In this document: in pieces, positions 44,601 through 58,500 of the stretch
Layout: each line of letters opens with the position of its first letter
Numbering within the stretch: position 1 is the stretch's first letter
NCBI RefSeq assembly: GCF_040581485.1
Contig: NC_090131.1
Span: forward strand, 7,626,001-7,690,000
Direction: 5' to 3'
DNA: 64,000 bases
Origin: Linepithema humile
Taxonomy: Eukaryota; Arthropoda; Insecta; Hymenoptera; Formicidae
Made by a program: the position numbers and the translations under genes
The notes under the pieces: model-generated
Seen by the model: only the letters and a program-made list of their open reading frames with translations
What the model was told of the DNA's origin: nothing
Databases searched by the model: none

Positions 44601-47600
44601 TTCGCGAGAATGGTGCTTTAATTGCGATTGCTCGTAGAATGACTACTCGATTCCCCGACCTTCTTCTTTGAGTTTGCATAAAGAAAGCGGGTTACTTTTC
44701 CGAAGAAACAACCGTCCTCGTTAAAATTCTCCCAAGACAATAATTCGCTTCTACGAGGCGATAATATCTGAGATATTTATGAATTAATTCTATTATTCAT
44801 TTTTTAAATTACATTACCTGTTTGCTGTCGTTATCGAAATATCTTGGCCTAATCTTTAATAACACCGATTTAAAGGAGCTTCGACCGATAATAAATAATA
44901 CTTATTGTGCAATCGCGACTTATCAATCGCGGTTTCAAATATCAGAAGATCGAATGAGAACTTGAAAAATTGCGCAAAATGTTTCGATAACGGATTTTTC
45001 CTTTCACAAAAACGCTATTTACGGCACGTTAAAATCTATGTCAATTGCGTGTAACACAAATAATATTATCGATTTACCGAGCGTATTAATCACATTTTGT
45101 GCCAAAGTTTTGCGCTTCTCCACATCGCATGTCTACGCGTGCGACTCGATAAAGCCATTCGCAAAAATTATGGCTATTATATTAGGCATTAAAAACTTAA
45201 TAGACGCTTCTTAAAACGCTTTCTCGTCAAGCAGTCATTCTGACAATAATAACTTCCGCAGAATGTTAAAATTGCGATTATCGTAGATAGACAAGAGAGA
45301 GAGAGAACACGTGTGCAACTATTATCTCCGCATCTTCTTATTCGGCTAATTGCCGACTGCGTTTCTTTGCGCGCAGGTGAATACAGAGACAATGAGGCCG
45401 TCGACCCATCGCTGTTGCATAACGAGTGTTTTCTTACCCGCGTCATCTACCGCGCACGGGTGAGGAGGTGTCGGTCCCGTTTGGGAGGTGACCGTCGCGT
45501 CCTCGAACGCGCTAAGTACGGGCGACCGGAGCGCGGTGCGAGTTTAATTGTTGATTTAATTAGCAGCGACTTATACCGCGCGCTGCTAAATTGCCCTAAC
45601 GCCATAACGCTCAGCCGCGCGATAATTAAGTGCCTACGCGCGATTTTATTGTTCGCTCTTCCTCCCGCATCGTGAGATAATAAGGGGAGTGCGCAAACTC
45701 CTTGGGACTTCCAATGTTATCGCGTTTAACCTTTAACGGCGGACACAAGTCATTCCTGTTCGCGCTTTTTGCTTCTTTAATTCGGCGCAAAGTTATATAT
45801 TTAATTTCTTTTTTTTTCACTGACATGTAGCGCTTTGGAAACCTAGCGTGAGCTTCTCTGAAATTTTTGGACTGTCGAAAATCGAACGTCGGATGCCGAA
45901 GAAAATCTACTGGGTTAAACCATTTTGGTCATATTTTTCCTCAAACGCGGGAAATTTTACGCGACTAAACGCCTTGCTTCGAGATTTCCAAAGAATGTGG
46001 AATTTATATTTCGAATTTTTTCAAAGATATTTCACCTCATCGCTCGGACATCGTTCCACCCGTTGCTATTTAAGCTAAAAGGGATTCCGCGATAACGTTG
46101 ATGGGATTTCCGAGGCCTCTAAAATGCCGTCAATAAAATGATAAATGTCACGTAAGTATATTTACGATCGTGACACACGTTTCAGCCTTTGGAGCGCGAG
46201 CAGATATGTGCTCCGATAACCGCAGAGTCCGGAAGTGTACGTAAAATTCACGGTCTTTCCTGATTCAACAACGAGAAATCGAGAGCGCGAACTTTACGTA
46301 AAGTTACTTTTTCCGCGAGCAATCATTACGGCTTTACGAGCGATAATGCTGAAAACATTCGAGATGGAATTAACTGAAACTTGAAAATGGCTTTACGAAA
46401 TCCGCGGCGGATAATTGAATTTCACGAATGCTCGTCGTCGGCACTCCTATAAAATGTCTACTTTATAACGCATTTAAATGAGGATTTACACATCGTGCGA
46501 AACAGTTAGGAAACATTATTGCTTTACTGTTTCGGTATGTTTTTTTTTTTTTTTATAAATTATAGAACTTGTTTCCTAATTGCATCGGCATAAACACGTC
46601 GGAGCCAATAAATTTGCGCTCGTTCTTTCTTCTCCTTCGGTATTCGAATATTTGCAGAATGCGGCGGAAGTCTGTGAGTCATGCAAACTTTTCATACACG
46701 TTGGCATTCATCGACGTGAACTTACGGTGGCGTGTACGCCGCCGTATGAAAAAAATCACGAGGAGGCTGCGCAACGGTCAGGCTGCAGCTGGAGAGATTT
46801 GTAGTACCGTAAAATCGGATTATTATGCGGCGTTTAGATTGCCGCGAATGTAATTCCTGGAATGCGGGTTTCTCTCTTTTAAAGCGCCTTTTTCGCCCCC
46901 GTTTCGCCGCTATTCTTTACGAAATGACGCGACGCACGTTTGACCCCTTTCTCTCCGAATCGATTTTTCAACAACGAAATGATCCTTCACGTGCGAGGTT
47001 TGACTCACGCGCGTACGATGACAAGTTGAAAAAAAAATAAACAATCGAATCCCGAGCTCAGGGCGCTTGCACCATTTGCCCGTAAACGACCGTTGCGACA
47101 TTATGGTGTTTGCCCGGCACTCGAGAGATAAGCCCGGGGCAGATAAAAGATACGGCACCTCGGAACCAGTCTGTTACTCACTCGCCGCTCGCTGCAAGCG
47201 GATAATACCGCCGCTTATGGTCGCGTCTAGCTCGGCTCCCTTGTTAGTCTGATCGACGTCTGGAGATCCGGCGCGCGGATTTTCGAAAACTACGAAAAAC
47301 CGTACGTTGAAACTTGCCGAGTAAAATTAGCAAACTGAAATAAGCATTCTTCCATTTTATTCGCATTACACGCTTGTCGATAAACAAAATATCTTGTCGC
47401 CGACAAATTATCCGCAGCACGGTTGACAATAAACATTGCTCGCTCGGGCGCGCCATCGAGACGCGTACCGTTACCGGGCGTATGCGGGCCGAAATGAAAT
47501 TAAGAGCGGCGATTACGGGAGATAATGACTCGGGCGGTGTAAGTGGCGTTTCGCCGCGGGGCAGGTAGATTTTTTTTTTCACGGCGAGCTTCACCTCTCC

Positions 47601-50166
47601 GGCGCATCGCGTCGCCCCCCCCCCGAAAACGCCCGGCGACCCCGTATACGCGCGGGATCGTTACTTGGAAACGATCAGCTCGTAACTGGACCTAACTCGC
47701 ACCCGAGGGATCAGGAAGGAACGCGGCCCGTTCTCCCCCTCGACCCACCAATCATTCGCGCCGCGATAATCCCTCGGTGAAAAAAGTTTAGTGCTCCCTG
47801 ATGAATCATCGATTGGGGAACAAATGCGACGCCAAACAAACGCGGCGGGCGTCCCGTTGCGCTATTCTCTTTTTTTCCCCCCCCCCCCAATTTCGCTTCT
47901 TTTCGACAATTAGCCGGGTTAATATTGAAAATATCGGAGGAATAGCGCTGAAGAGAATAACGGCGTGATTTAACATCCGGCCAACGAGACGTGATAACTG
48001 CAAAATACACGTGTATCGATAACAAAAAATACAAGATCGCGCAGGTTGTAAACATTTTGTGAAATCGGTGACGCTTGATGAAAGCGGTTTCAATTAAATT
48101 GAGAGCGACAGATGCTGGCAACGGGCTGCGCGATATTAGCATATTCATTAACGCGCGCGGCCGAGTGCGGCGAGAAAGAATGAGAGCATATGTCGATCAT
48201 AGCTTGCGGGAGTATTCGCGTGTTTCCGACATATGCCGCTCGTCCCTCTCCTCCACCGCCGGATCCTCCTTTCGATTTCGTTCTCAATGGAAACGCTTCT
48301 TTGTTCCGAGCGATTCGGACGGAGCGGAACTGACGCGATTACTTTACGACTCTGAAAACGACCCTCTCTTTACAGTGTATTCGACTGTGTCGAATTTATC
48401 GGTATAAATATAGCAGTTGGAAAAAGAAAATTCGAGGAAAAGCAATGAAACATCGAAGAGCTCCAGATTTTACAATTATTCAAGAATTCGTTGATGCAAT
48501 TTTGTACATTTTAAGAACAGCAAAAATTTACGATTACCAATCGACTTTGATAAACAAGATGCTCTTTTCCCTCGCGCTCTGAGATGACGTTGCGATTATG
48601 TTTTCGCTTGAATCTCCAAATTCAAAATTCTCTATTTAGCGAGGGACGAGCGATCGAGCCGGAGTAATAAGTGTTCGCCGCCGCGAAACAGAGATCGGTA
48701 ATGTCTCGAAGGCGTCGGCGGCCGAAGACGTGTTTTTGCCGCCGACGGTGCGCAACGCACGTGTGCGCGTGTTATTTCGAGTGAAGATTAAGAGACCGGT
48801 CCCGTACTCCGCCGTGGCCTGTTGAACGAGCCGCGGCGACTCGGTTATACGTTGTTTTTAACGGTCAAACTATAAATACGACCGGGCCGCGCGCATGCAC
48901 GGATAACCGCGACCGAGAGAGTCCTTGCCCTCGGTGCCGCGAGAAACCCCGGAATATTCGATTCGCGGAGGCAATCCCGATCGAGAGAATTACCCGATAT
49001 TGGAGTAACAGGAGAATCGATTACGAATTGAGAAAAACGTTAAGATTGCCGTAACACATTGGACCCCGCAGATCGCATTTCACTCGCTCTTTGTCCGTCG
49101 ACACATCGCTGTATTTGAATCTGAGAGATCTTTTAGGTCGCAAAATTTCGGCAAAATTGCGGAGAATTGAAAAAAATAAATTTTCACGATGTATAAAATA
49201 TTCTCGATATCTTTTCGAATGCATACATTTTAAAGAACGACGAAGAAGGACGCGCGTGCTTTATTCGAGATAATTTTTCCGAGGCAGTTCCTAGAATCGA
49301 CTGTCCAGATAAAGTTATATACGTGCGCGAGCGAAGGCGAAGAAAAAAGAAAAAGGGAGAAAACCGACACCCAACACGCAGCTGCATAATTGAGTCTACG
49401 ATGTCAGCGCAAACGATAATGCACTCGGTCCACTCACACTTTGTCTTGTAATCCTAAACCCATTTGAGTCCCGGGCGGCGGCGATATCACGCAAATGTAC
49501 GGCCGCCGCCGACCGTCTTCTCCGCGCGTTGCGCGGCTAGAGATATGGCCGATGGCGCGTATGAATAGCGTATTTTTTTCTCCTTAGCAGTATACGCTCT
49601 CTACAGTGTATAAACTCGGCGCGCTATAAGAGAAACTCTGCCGCGCAAGGTTAAGGGATTATTAAAGTTACGCTGCGAATATACATTATGCACGATCCAT
49701 CTTTTTTCCTATATGCAGTTTACATTACGAATCGCCGGCTTCAGGGTCACGGAGGGAATTTTCAGCTGACTCGTGCTTTCATTGCGAGCACCAGCATTAT
49801 CCGGGATCTTTATTTCGCGTCCTTTTCTTCACTGTTATACATTTCTCGGGATTTAATTAAAGAATCACATTCAATTAAGCAGTTAAATATACCGTAGAAA
49901 AAGATTAAGCGAAAAATTGCGTACAAATATAAATTCTATTTATGAAGTTTTGAATATTGTGTGGATAAAACAAGGTAGCGAGCGAGACATATATCTCAAT
50001 TTTTTTATTATGGATTATAAAAAGATTGAATTAATCGCCGAAGACGTTGAGGGATAACTTGAAGAAAATATCGTGTCGCCAGGAAGTCTGATTACCGTAA
50101 CGTATGCAGATATCGATCACTGCGCGTTAAAACATTTGTGTACGGCGAACGCGTCGGCCGATCGGC

Positions 50167-50189
50167 CTCTCTCTCTCTCTCTCTCTCTC
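50167..50189. repeat. (CT)n microsatellite
   Basis: An uninterrupted CT run in gene-free DNA. Confidence 0.85.
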
Positions 50190-52155
50190 GACATTAACGG
50201 GCCCGATCGACGAAACAATACGACGAGTACTCACGCTCGTGCACTGCGCATTTATGCGGTTCTCGGAAGCGGTCGGTCGGGTGCACTTTCTTCGCCACGG
50301 CGGCGATGTGGCACACGTATGTGTCGGCGGGTCTGACACGAGCATGTCCGAGCGGACGCTGGCCGGCGCTGATCATCGCCCGAAACATTTTCAGCGTGTA
50401 AATCGCGCACTGACGTTTAATGTCACGCTGCCATAATGTCGGCATCGTGTCGAACAACCGGGTCGAAAAAGCGGATCTTCAGCGCGGCGATTGAGATAGC
50501 ATAAATTGCAATTAAAAATCGCGCGGATCGGCAACAAAAATTTTAATAAAGTCAATTAAGCGAGTTAATAGAGTCCGATAATGAAATCGGTAAAATTCGA
50601 CGAACAATAGAAGACCAATTTGGAACGAATGCGAAACTCGCAATTTATTATTTAAACAAATTGCGTTTTAATCACCGAAGAAATTCTTTTCGCATCATAA
50701 TTTATCGCGCGTTCCAGAATTTCGGATAATTACGAGATTGCGCGATCTATTTTGCACGAATGCGACCTTCGCAGATTTTCTTTTTCCTCGGCCGTACGTA
50801 TTTTCCTATCGTTCGTCCGCTCGAATGTGTGCCTAGCGCTTCTCCGCGTACGCGTGCTCGAGTGCCAACTATCGCAAGCGGATCCTCGCAAGCGCCGGCC
50901 GACTTCGCCGACTGCACAAACTAGTCGCGTTTAGCGCCGATCGATTCCTCCGTGTTGCAAAGAAATACGATGTATCCGTGCGTTGACCCTGCACGACGAC
51001 GCGAATCGAGAATCGCGAGGCGAGCTCGTCGTCTCGGCCGCGTCGTCGATACGCGCGCACGCATACATTCTCGGCGCGCGAAGGCGCGTACCTACACGCC
51101 AGGATCTCGTCGTGCTAGTCGGTCATTACCCCCGCTCCCCGGTGTGTATGATAATTTTTACAGGCAGATATCCATCAAAGCCGCGCGGGGCCGCCGCGGT
51201 TTCCTCCTCCCGATCGGATCCCCGCAGGAAAAAAAAGAAGCGCAGAAGACGCCGATCCGCGCCAGGGACGCATCTATCTCCCGCGGCGGAATGCGCACAA
51301 TTTCCCGAGAAAAGAAGTCCAAAAGACCGTCGGAAAAGGATTTTACGAATTGATCAGAGATCAGGACTCGATTAGTATCTCGAATTTTCCGCGGAACTTT
51401 CTTCCAAAGTGTCATTGACGGCGGCGGCTTCCTACTCAGAAATTAAAATTCCGAATCTCCCGGAAGGCTATTGTCGCTTCGAATCCCGGAACTACCGCGC
51501 GATGATTTAAGCCGCGAACAGTAACTTGGATCTTTCGCGAACGTCGGCGACGATGCGCGGCGGCTCGGAATCGTCGGGACGGAACTCCGCGCTGTAGTTT
51601 TGCGCAAAACGATAAATCCTCGGAGTTATGCACTCGACGGTGGCGTTTACGATACACCGTCTATGCCACGCTCGAAACAAAGCGACTGCTTTTTAAGAAT
51701 GTGAAATCCGCAGAGAGCGGTTCTCCCTGGAATTCTGCGGGAGAACAGTCGAAGCGAGCGCAAAAGCGAGAGTAGCTGCGGTAATGGAGCATTCGCCGCA
51801 TCTGCCGCGCGGCTCTCCTCCACAGCCCTATTTTCTATATTACGCGAAAGTGGCGGAATACCCGGTCTCGCGATACACGTACGATATCCAAGTCCATAAT
51901 CGAACGCAGTGAAATAAATAAGGGCGATGCGTAAGGACAATTACGAGATTGCTACCGCGATCATCAGCTCGGGATGCTGATCGCGCCGGAACGACGTTAT
52001 TACGCTCGTCTCGGCGGACGCGTGAGCAGGCCGACCGGCCGACTAATATTTTTCTAATGCCCTTCTCGCGCGCAAGAAACTACTACGGGCTGCCCGTAGC
52101 GACAGGAAACGGCGGTCGGCGGATGCGATTAAATCCAGGAGTAAATAAATGGCTC

Positions 52156-52174
52156 GCTCTCTCTCTCTCTCTCT
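52156..52174. repeat. (CT)n microsatellite
   Basis: A CT run that passes into CGCTCGCGCGCC. Confidence 0.8.
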
Positions 52175-53216
52175 CGCTCGCGCGCCCGAGACGCTCGCCG
52201 CTGCTCTTCTCGCTCCCGCAACGAAGGAGAGTGTTAAGAGGGGCCTCCTCCCTGCTGGGAAATCGAGGGCCCCGCAGTGATGTATTTACGCAGTCCTCAG
52301 GCCCTAAGCGTAACCCTTTTCCCGGAGTCTCATTACTTATTTATTTACAGGGTGATTCGGAATCTCGCCGCTCCGTTCTTTTCGCTTTTAAACGCACCGC
52401 CGAGAAGAGTGAATTATTTATTGTGAATTTACGCACTAATCGCGCCCGATGCTCTAACGCGATAAAAAGGTTATACTTTATTCTGCTGTGATACTGCTTT
52501 CAACTCGCGGGACGAGTATGCGCGCTCCGTTTGCTCCTTTTAGGCGTAATCCGCGTAATCATGCGCGACGCAGGCTTTCCTCATTAATTTCTTGTATACG
52601 GGCGCGCACACGTTATTGCTGCAGTCACAATCAATGTTACGTATGTCGTGCATACAATTATGGCTGTTGATCGTAATAAATGTACATATACTTTCAGCCG
52701 AGAATATTGGCCGCTGCTTTCCGCCGGCAAACATTTACGCAGGGCGTTGCGTTTCATGTATCTACAAGTTATTTCATGCCGGATGTATACACGCCAAGTG
52801 AAAATAGCAAAATTACATTAAACCTGCCGTGTAATAGAATGAGAAATACATCTTAAAGTTAGATTAGATAGAGAGAAAAAAATATAAAAAATATCAAATT
52901 TGTAAAAGTCCAGAGTATCTATCTCGTTTTACGAAATTTCCGCATCAGTGATCAATATTCATTTCCACGGAAACATGTTTGAAAAGAATATTCCTCGCGT
53001 AAAGTTTGCAATTTCTGGCGAGGATTTTCACTTGCAGAAAATCGCGGTAACTCACGCGAAACGAAAAGCTGCACGGAAAAATTGCATTCCACGTCACGAA
53101 GACTCACGAACCTTGGGACATCATTTGAATACAATGCTACTGTGATTACCACCTCCTTTCTCGGTGGAGAAAAACTGACAGCGACAGGAAAGACGAAAAG
53201 GGTCTAGGTTAATCTC

Positions 53217-55523
53217 TTCGTAACAAAGCCGGCGACAAGAAATATCCTGCTTGGAGAATTACAAACATATTCAAAATCTTTAAGAAACTTAGCAAAAATC
53301 TTGCGATTAAATTCTAATTTTGTTAATCGTTGAAGTATAATAATTATTCGTAACAAAGCCGGCGACAAGAAATATCTTGCTTGGGGAATTACAAACATAT
53401 TCAAAATCTTTAGGCTTAGCAAAAATCTTGCGATTAAATTCTAATTTTGTTAATCGTTGAAGTATAATAATTATTCGTAACAAAGCCGGCGACAAGAAAT
53501 ATCCTGCTTGGGGAATTACAAACATATTCAAAATCTTTAGGCTTAGCAAAAATCTTGCGATTAAATTCTAATTTTGTTAATCGTTGAAGTATAATAATTA
53601 TTCGTAACAAAGCCGGCGACAAGAAATATCTTGCTTGGGGAATTACAAACATATTCAAAATCTTTAGGCTTAGCAAAAATCTTGCGATTAAATTCTGATT
53701 CTGTTAACCGTTGAGATAAAATAATTATTCGTAACAAAGCCGGCGACAAGAAATATCCTGCTTGGGGTATTACAAACATATTCAAAATCTTTAGGCTTAG
53801 CAAAAATCTTGCGATTAAATTCTAATTTTGTTAATCGTTGAAGTATAATAATTATTCGTAACAAAGCCGGCGACAAGAAATATCTTGCTTGGAGAATTAC
53901 AAACATATTCAAAATCTTTAAGAAACTTAGCAAAAATCTTGCGATTAAATTCTAATTTTGTTAATCGTTGAAGTATAATAATTATTCGTAACAAAGCCGG
54001 CGACAAGAAATATCTTGCTTGGAGAATTACAAACATATTCAAAATCTTTAAGAAACTTAGCAAAAATCTTGAGATTAAATTCTAATTTTGTTAATCGTTG
54101 AAGTATAATAATTATTCGTAACAAAGCCGGCGACAAGAAATATCTTGCTTGGGGAATTACAAACATATTCAAAATCTTTAGGCTTAGCAAAAATCTTGCG
54201 ATTAAATTCTGATTCTGTTAACCGTTGAGATAAAATAATTATTCGTAACAAAGCCGGCGACAAGAAATATCCTGCTTGGGGTATTACAAACATATTCAAA
54301 ATCTTTAGGCTTAGCAAAAATCTTGCGATTAAATTCTAATTTTGTTAATCGTTGAAGTATAATAATTATTCGTAACAAAGCCGGCGACAAGAAATATCTT
54401 GCTTGGAGAATTACAAACATATTCAAAATCTTTAAGAAACTTAGCAAAAATCTTGCGATTAAATTCTAATTTTGTTAATCGTTGAAGTATAATAATTATT
54501 CGTAACAAAGCCGGCGACAAGAAATATCTTGCTTGGAGAATTACAAACATATTCAAAATCTTTAAGAAACTTAGCAAAAATCTTGAGATTAAATTCTAAT
54601 TTTGTTAATCGTTGAAGTATAATAATTATTCGTAACAAAGCCGGCGACAAAAAATATCTTGCTTGGGGAATTACAAACATATTCAAAATCTTTAGGCTTA
54701 GCAAAAATCTTGCGATTAAATTCTAATTTTGTTAATCGTTGAAGTATAATAATTATTCGTAACAAAGCCGGCGACAAGAAATATCTTGCTTGGGGAATTA
54801 CAAACATATTCAAAATCTTTAGGCTTAGCAAAAATCTTGCGATTAAATTCTAATTTTGTTAATCGTTGAAGTATAATAATTATTCGTAACAAAGCCGGCG
54901 ACAAGAAATATCTTGCTTGGGGAATTACAAACATATTCAAAATCTTTAGGCTTAGCAAAAATCTTGCGATTAAATTCTGATTCTGTTAACCGTTGAGATA
55001 AAATAATTATTCGTAACAAAGCCGGCGACAAGAAATATCCTGCTTGGGGTATTACAAACATATTCAAAATCTTTAGGCTTAGCAAAAATCTTGCGATTAA
55101 ATTCTAATTTTGTTAATCGTTGAAGTATAATAATTATTCGTAACAAAGCCGGCGACAAGAAATATCTTGCTTGGAGAATTACAAACATATTCAAAATCTT
55201 TAAGAAACTTAGCAAAAATCTTGCGATTAAATTCTAATTTTGTTAATCGTTGAAGTATAATAATTATTCGTAACAAAGCCGGCGACAAGAAATATCCTGC
55301 TTGGGGAATTACAAACATATTCAAAATCTTTAAGAAGCTTAGCAAAAATGTTGCGATTAAATTCTAATTTTGTTAATCGTTGAAGTATAATAATTATTCG
55401 TAACAAAGCCGGCGACAAGAAATATCTTGCTTGGGGAATTACAAACATATTCAAAATCTTTAGGCTTAGCAAAAATCTTGCGATTAAATTCTGATTTTGT
55501 TAACCGTTGAGGTAAAATAATTA
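53217..55523. repeat. Satellite array: 18 copies of a 127/130-bp unit with higher-order structure
   Basis: Units begin at the word TTCGTAACAAAGCCGGCGAC: 53217, 53347, 53474, 53601, 53728, 53855, 53985, 54115, 54242, 54369, 54499, 54629, 54756, 54883, 55010, 55137, 55267, 55397. Unit length is 127 or 130 bp; the 3-bp difference is TTTAGGCTTAGC versus TTTAAGAAACTTAGC. Copies are more than 90% alike by eye. Variant positions (CTGATTCTG/CTAATTTTG, TTGGGGTAT/TTGGAGAAT, TTGAGATT/TTGCGATT) show that units 4-7 are repeated as units 8-11 and in part as 14-16. Each unit holds an open minus-strand frame of about 80 codons only because the unit lacks stops there; this is not evidence of a protein. Confidence 0.98.
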
Positions 55524-58500
55524 CAAAAATACAATTCTGGACAATTAAATTAAACATTATCTATATAAAAGAGTATCGCTCGGTTTCGATTGTGCTACAC
55601 ACGAGACCGATAATCCGCGTAATAGAAACACAGTGTACACGTCCGACCAATCACGTGAACACCTGTAAGTCTCAAGGCAGGTACATGTGCCAGTTCTCGA
55701 AGGAAATTACTTGATTTACGCGAATGCGTCAGGACTCGTGTAAGTCAAGCAGCAACATAATCCCGCGGTTGCAACACGCCGGTCTTCGATACTTAAACAC
55801 TGTTCGAGCTCTAATTAAGGATAATGCAACGCCGACGATTGTAACAGACGCAATATTTCTCATCGGCTGTGTAACTCATCGCACGCTCACGTATCGTCCC
55901 ACTTCGCCGTCCGTTCGCACAAAGCGAATTTTCTCGAAAGGATTACCTTCCTTTTTCTCGGATATAATCGCCGCATTCTATTCGATTGTGGTCGCCGAAA
56001 AATTCCGAGTCGATGAGTCACAAGCTAATTGCTTCTACGAATTTATTGCGGTGGCTTAAGCAGCGGATGTAACATTATTTACGTAATTGAAACGGAGTGC
56101 TCGCAATGAAAATTATTTCCATTTCTGTTAATAAAATCTACTCCTACATTTTGCTTCCAGGAATAAATAAATTTACGTTTTATTCCTATTCCTTCCTGTA
56201 CTAAATGTGCAATTTCAATTAATTCTAATTCAAGTGTGATTAACTCTAGCTTCAACAATAATTTTTGAGAATAACCCGAACTCTGCGAACAGCGAGACAA
56301 TTTTTCTTCAATTTTTTCTCGGGAAAAAATTAAAATTTGTTAATCTACTGCTGAATAATTTCTCGATGTAATGAGTTATTCTATATATAGAAAGGATATT
56401 GTGTTCCAGGAAGATTTGCTACAAAGCGGCTTTTTCTTTTGGGCGTCATCTGGCGAGAAAACGAGCTTCCAGTGTTGAGAGACCAAAGAGAAGAGGACAT
56501 ACCCTCGCATTCCCCCGCGGCGTGGTCAGAATCCTTTGTGCGCGCTAAAAGAAGGATTTGAAAGGAAAAAGAGCTAGCTACGATCCTGCTCGCCGGAAAT
56601 TCGTCCCCTCGCCGCTCCTCGGCCGCTCTTCTTTTACTACCTTCGCTTAATCAAAAATGTAACCCTTGGTCGTATTTTCTTTAACAATGTCACGGCTAAT
56701 CCTTCATCGCGAATCAAGCATATTTTCAATGATTTAAGAAAAATATAGACGCGCGGTCTACAAAAGAACGACACGCGAAAGAGAGATTATATGGAAATAA
56801 TTCATCCTCTTCTGCGCTTTTGCGCCGTATGGGAAAAGGCGGTTACAAATGAGGCTTGTTAGTTAGTTTACGGCTTTGTATGAAAAACAAGAGAAAGGAA
56901 GAGAAAGCGCAGTCGCCGCGAGTATCTTCTGCATAGATGACGCGCTGCTTGCATAGATTAAGCGCAAGAGGATAGTTTACATATGTAGATTACGCGTAGA
57001 AATGAGCTATTGTTGCTCGGGCAACGCGCTATTTATTATCCCGTGGCGAGCCGGAGTCAGGCGAGGACGACGCCGGGAGTCGAGACGGGCGCGAGAAGGA
57101 GGAAGACGGCCGTCACCGCCAGCCACTGGTGGAAAAAAATGTGTGGCGGAGATGCACTCCCACGGGGTCATCAGGACGGCGTAATCGCCGTGGCGTGTTA
57201 ATAGATTGAAGCCCGAAGGCTTCGTGTCTTGCTCTCCTTTTCTCTCCTTCGCCCGCTCGGTACATCGATATCCGCAAAAAAAAAAAAGAGAGAAAAAAAC
57301 AGAAGAGCCGCAGGAAGAACGGCCTGAGGATCGCGTCTGGCTCTTTCTCTCAACCCAGTGATCTGCGATTCCTCCTCCTTCTTTCGCGTCTCTCAACGGT
57401 TGACCTATCGAACGTAATGTTTGCGTTCACGCATTCCCGGTTTCCCTTTGAACGTCAATGCTCGACTCGGTGAATTCTATTAGTTTTTTAATGTTAATAG
57501 AAATGAGATACATTTTCAACTACCAGAGCGTCTCCCTAAAATATCATTTAGATTACACTTTTTGCGTCACTTTTTTGTGTACTTCCGAGATTAATATCGA
57601 AAATGTGAAATACTTCGTAGAACAATGTTGCTGAAATACGTCTGGGTAGAGCAGGAAGATCGATGCACAAAGGAACCGGTCGCGCTCCGAATTAATTTCA
57701 TAATCTCGCAATCTATGCGGTTAGAAAGCGGCGCTCGGTAACGAACGCTCATACAGAACGAAATTGATATTTTTTTTTTACGCGCGCTCGCTTCCGGGTT
57801 CACACCGATCGGATTTCGAAACCCGGGGAGCCCCTCCGTTCCCTCGATCGAACGAGAGCGGAAAGTCACCTGAAGCGGATCCCGAAGCGGGGCGCGCGCA
57901 CGCCTGCAGCGATACAAATTGGCGCCGTCCGCCGACGTGCATCGGTGTGTTATGCGCTCTTTATTGCGGCGCCCATACCGTACCCGACACGAATCGTTAC
58001 GTCGCAGTCTTCCGTCGTTCCAGCGCTGCTTCGGCGAGATCATCGCGGACCGATAGCGTGCGAGTAGTCGCTGGCGGAAGGCGCATGAATAAGTCGTTTT
58101 CCGCGTGTAACGCGTTCGCGCATCCGGTGCGATCCAAATACGAGCGATGATGAGGGATTGCTTTTCGAACAAACGAGTAAAACGAATATACGGCAAAATT
58201 ATCCCGATGTCAGCAATTATTGAATAAATTTGCTCGATCCTTTTGATTAAACGGCAATTGAACGAAATCGCGAGAGACCGATCGCGCGCGGACTTAACGA
58301 AATGTCAAAGCGCCGTATTATGTTTTGAGAATGTTAACCAGGTTTGGGGTGAGAATCTCGTGGTATTAAGCGAAGCGCATGTGGTCTCGCGGTCACGGCG
58401 GGGCTTTCACTGCCGCTATGCGCGATACGAAAGCGACGGCAACACACGGGCGCGTTCCGGGATGAAAATCGTCGAGTTTGGAAAACGCTATTATTTTTCA

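Larger units (their letters stand above)
32813..53216. other. 20 kb without a recognisable gene
   Basis: Frames of up to 180 codons occur on both strands but none resembles a known protein, and their GC-rich composition explains their length. The stretch mixes CpG-rich and AT-rich DNA. It contains many TAATTA/ATTAAT words (dense near 36,160-36,200 and 38,630-38,700) and CT runs at 50167-50189 and 52156-52174. A C-rich run lies near 47,879. No tRNA, rRNA or known microRNA was recognised. It could be a large intron or intergenic regulatory DNA. Confidence 0.45.

Noticed and set aside
52345..52365. TTTACAGGGTGATTCGGAAT, resembling ends of some DNA transposons
   Set aside because: No matching inverted end or transposase remnant was found nearby; too short to call.
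51949..52491. 180-codon plus-strand frame
   Set aside because: Includes a translated (CT)n microsatellite (SLSLSL) and Arg-rich filler; not protein-like.
53204..55557. Many near-identical ~80-codon minus-strand frames
   Set aside because: They are one satellite unit read repeatedly; the 127-bp period shifts frame every copy, so no continuous repeat protein is possible.
57591..58196. 201-codon minus-strand frame
   Set aside because: Arg/Ser-rich translation of CpG-rich DNA without domain pattern, splice context or known similarity.
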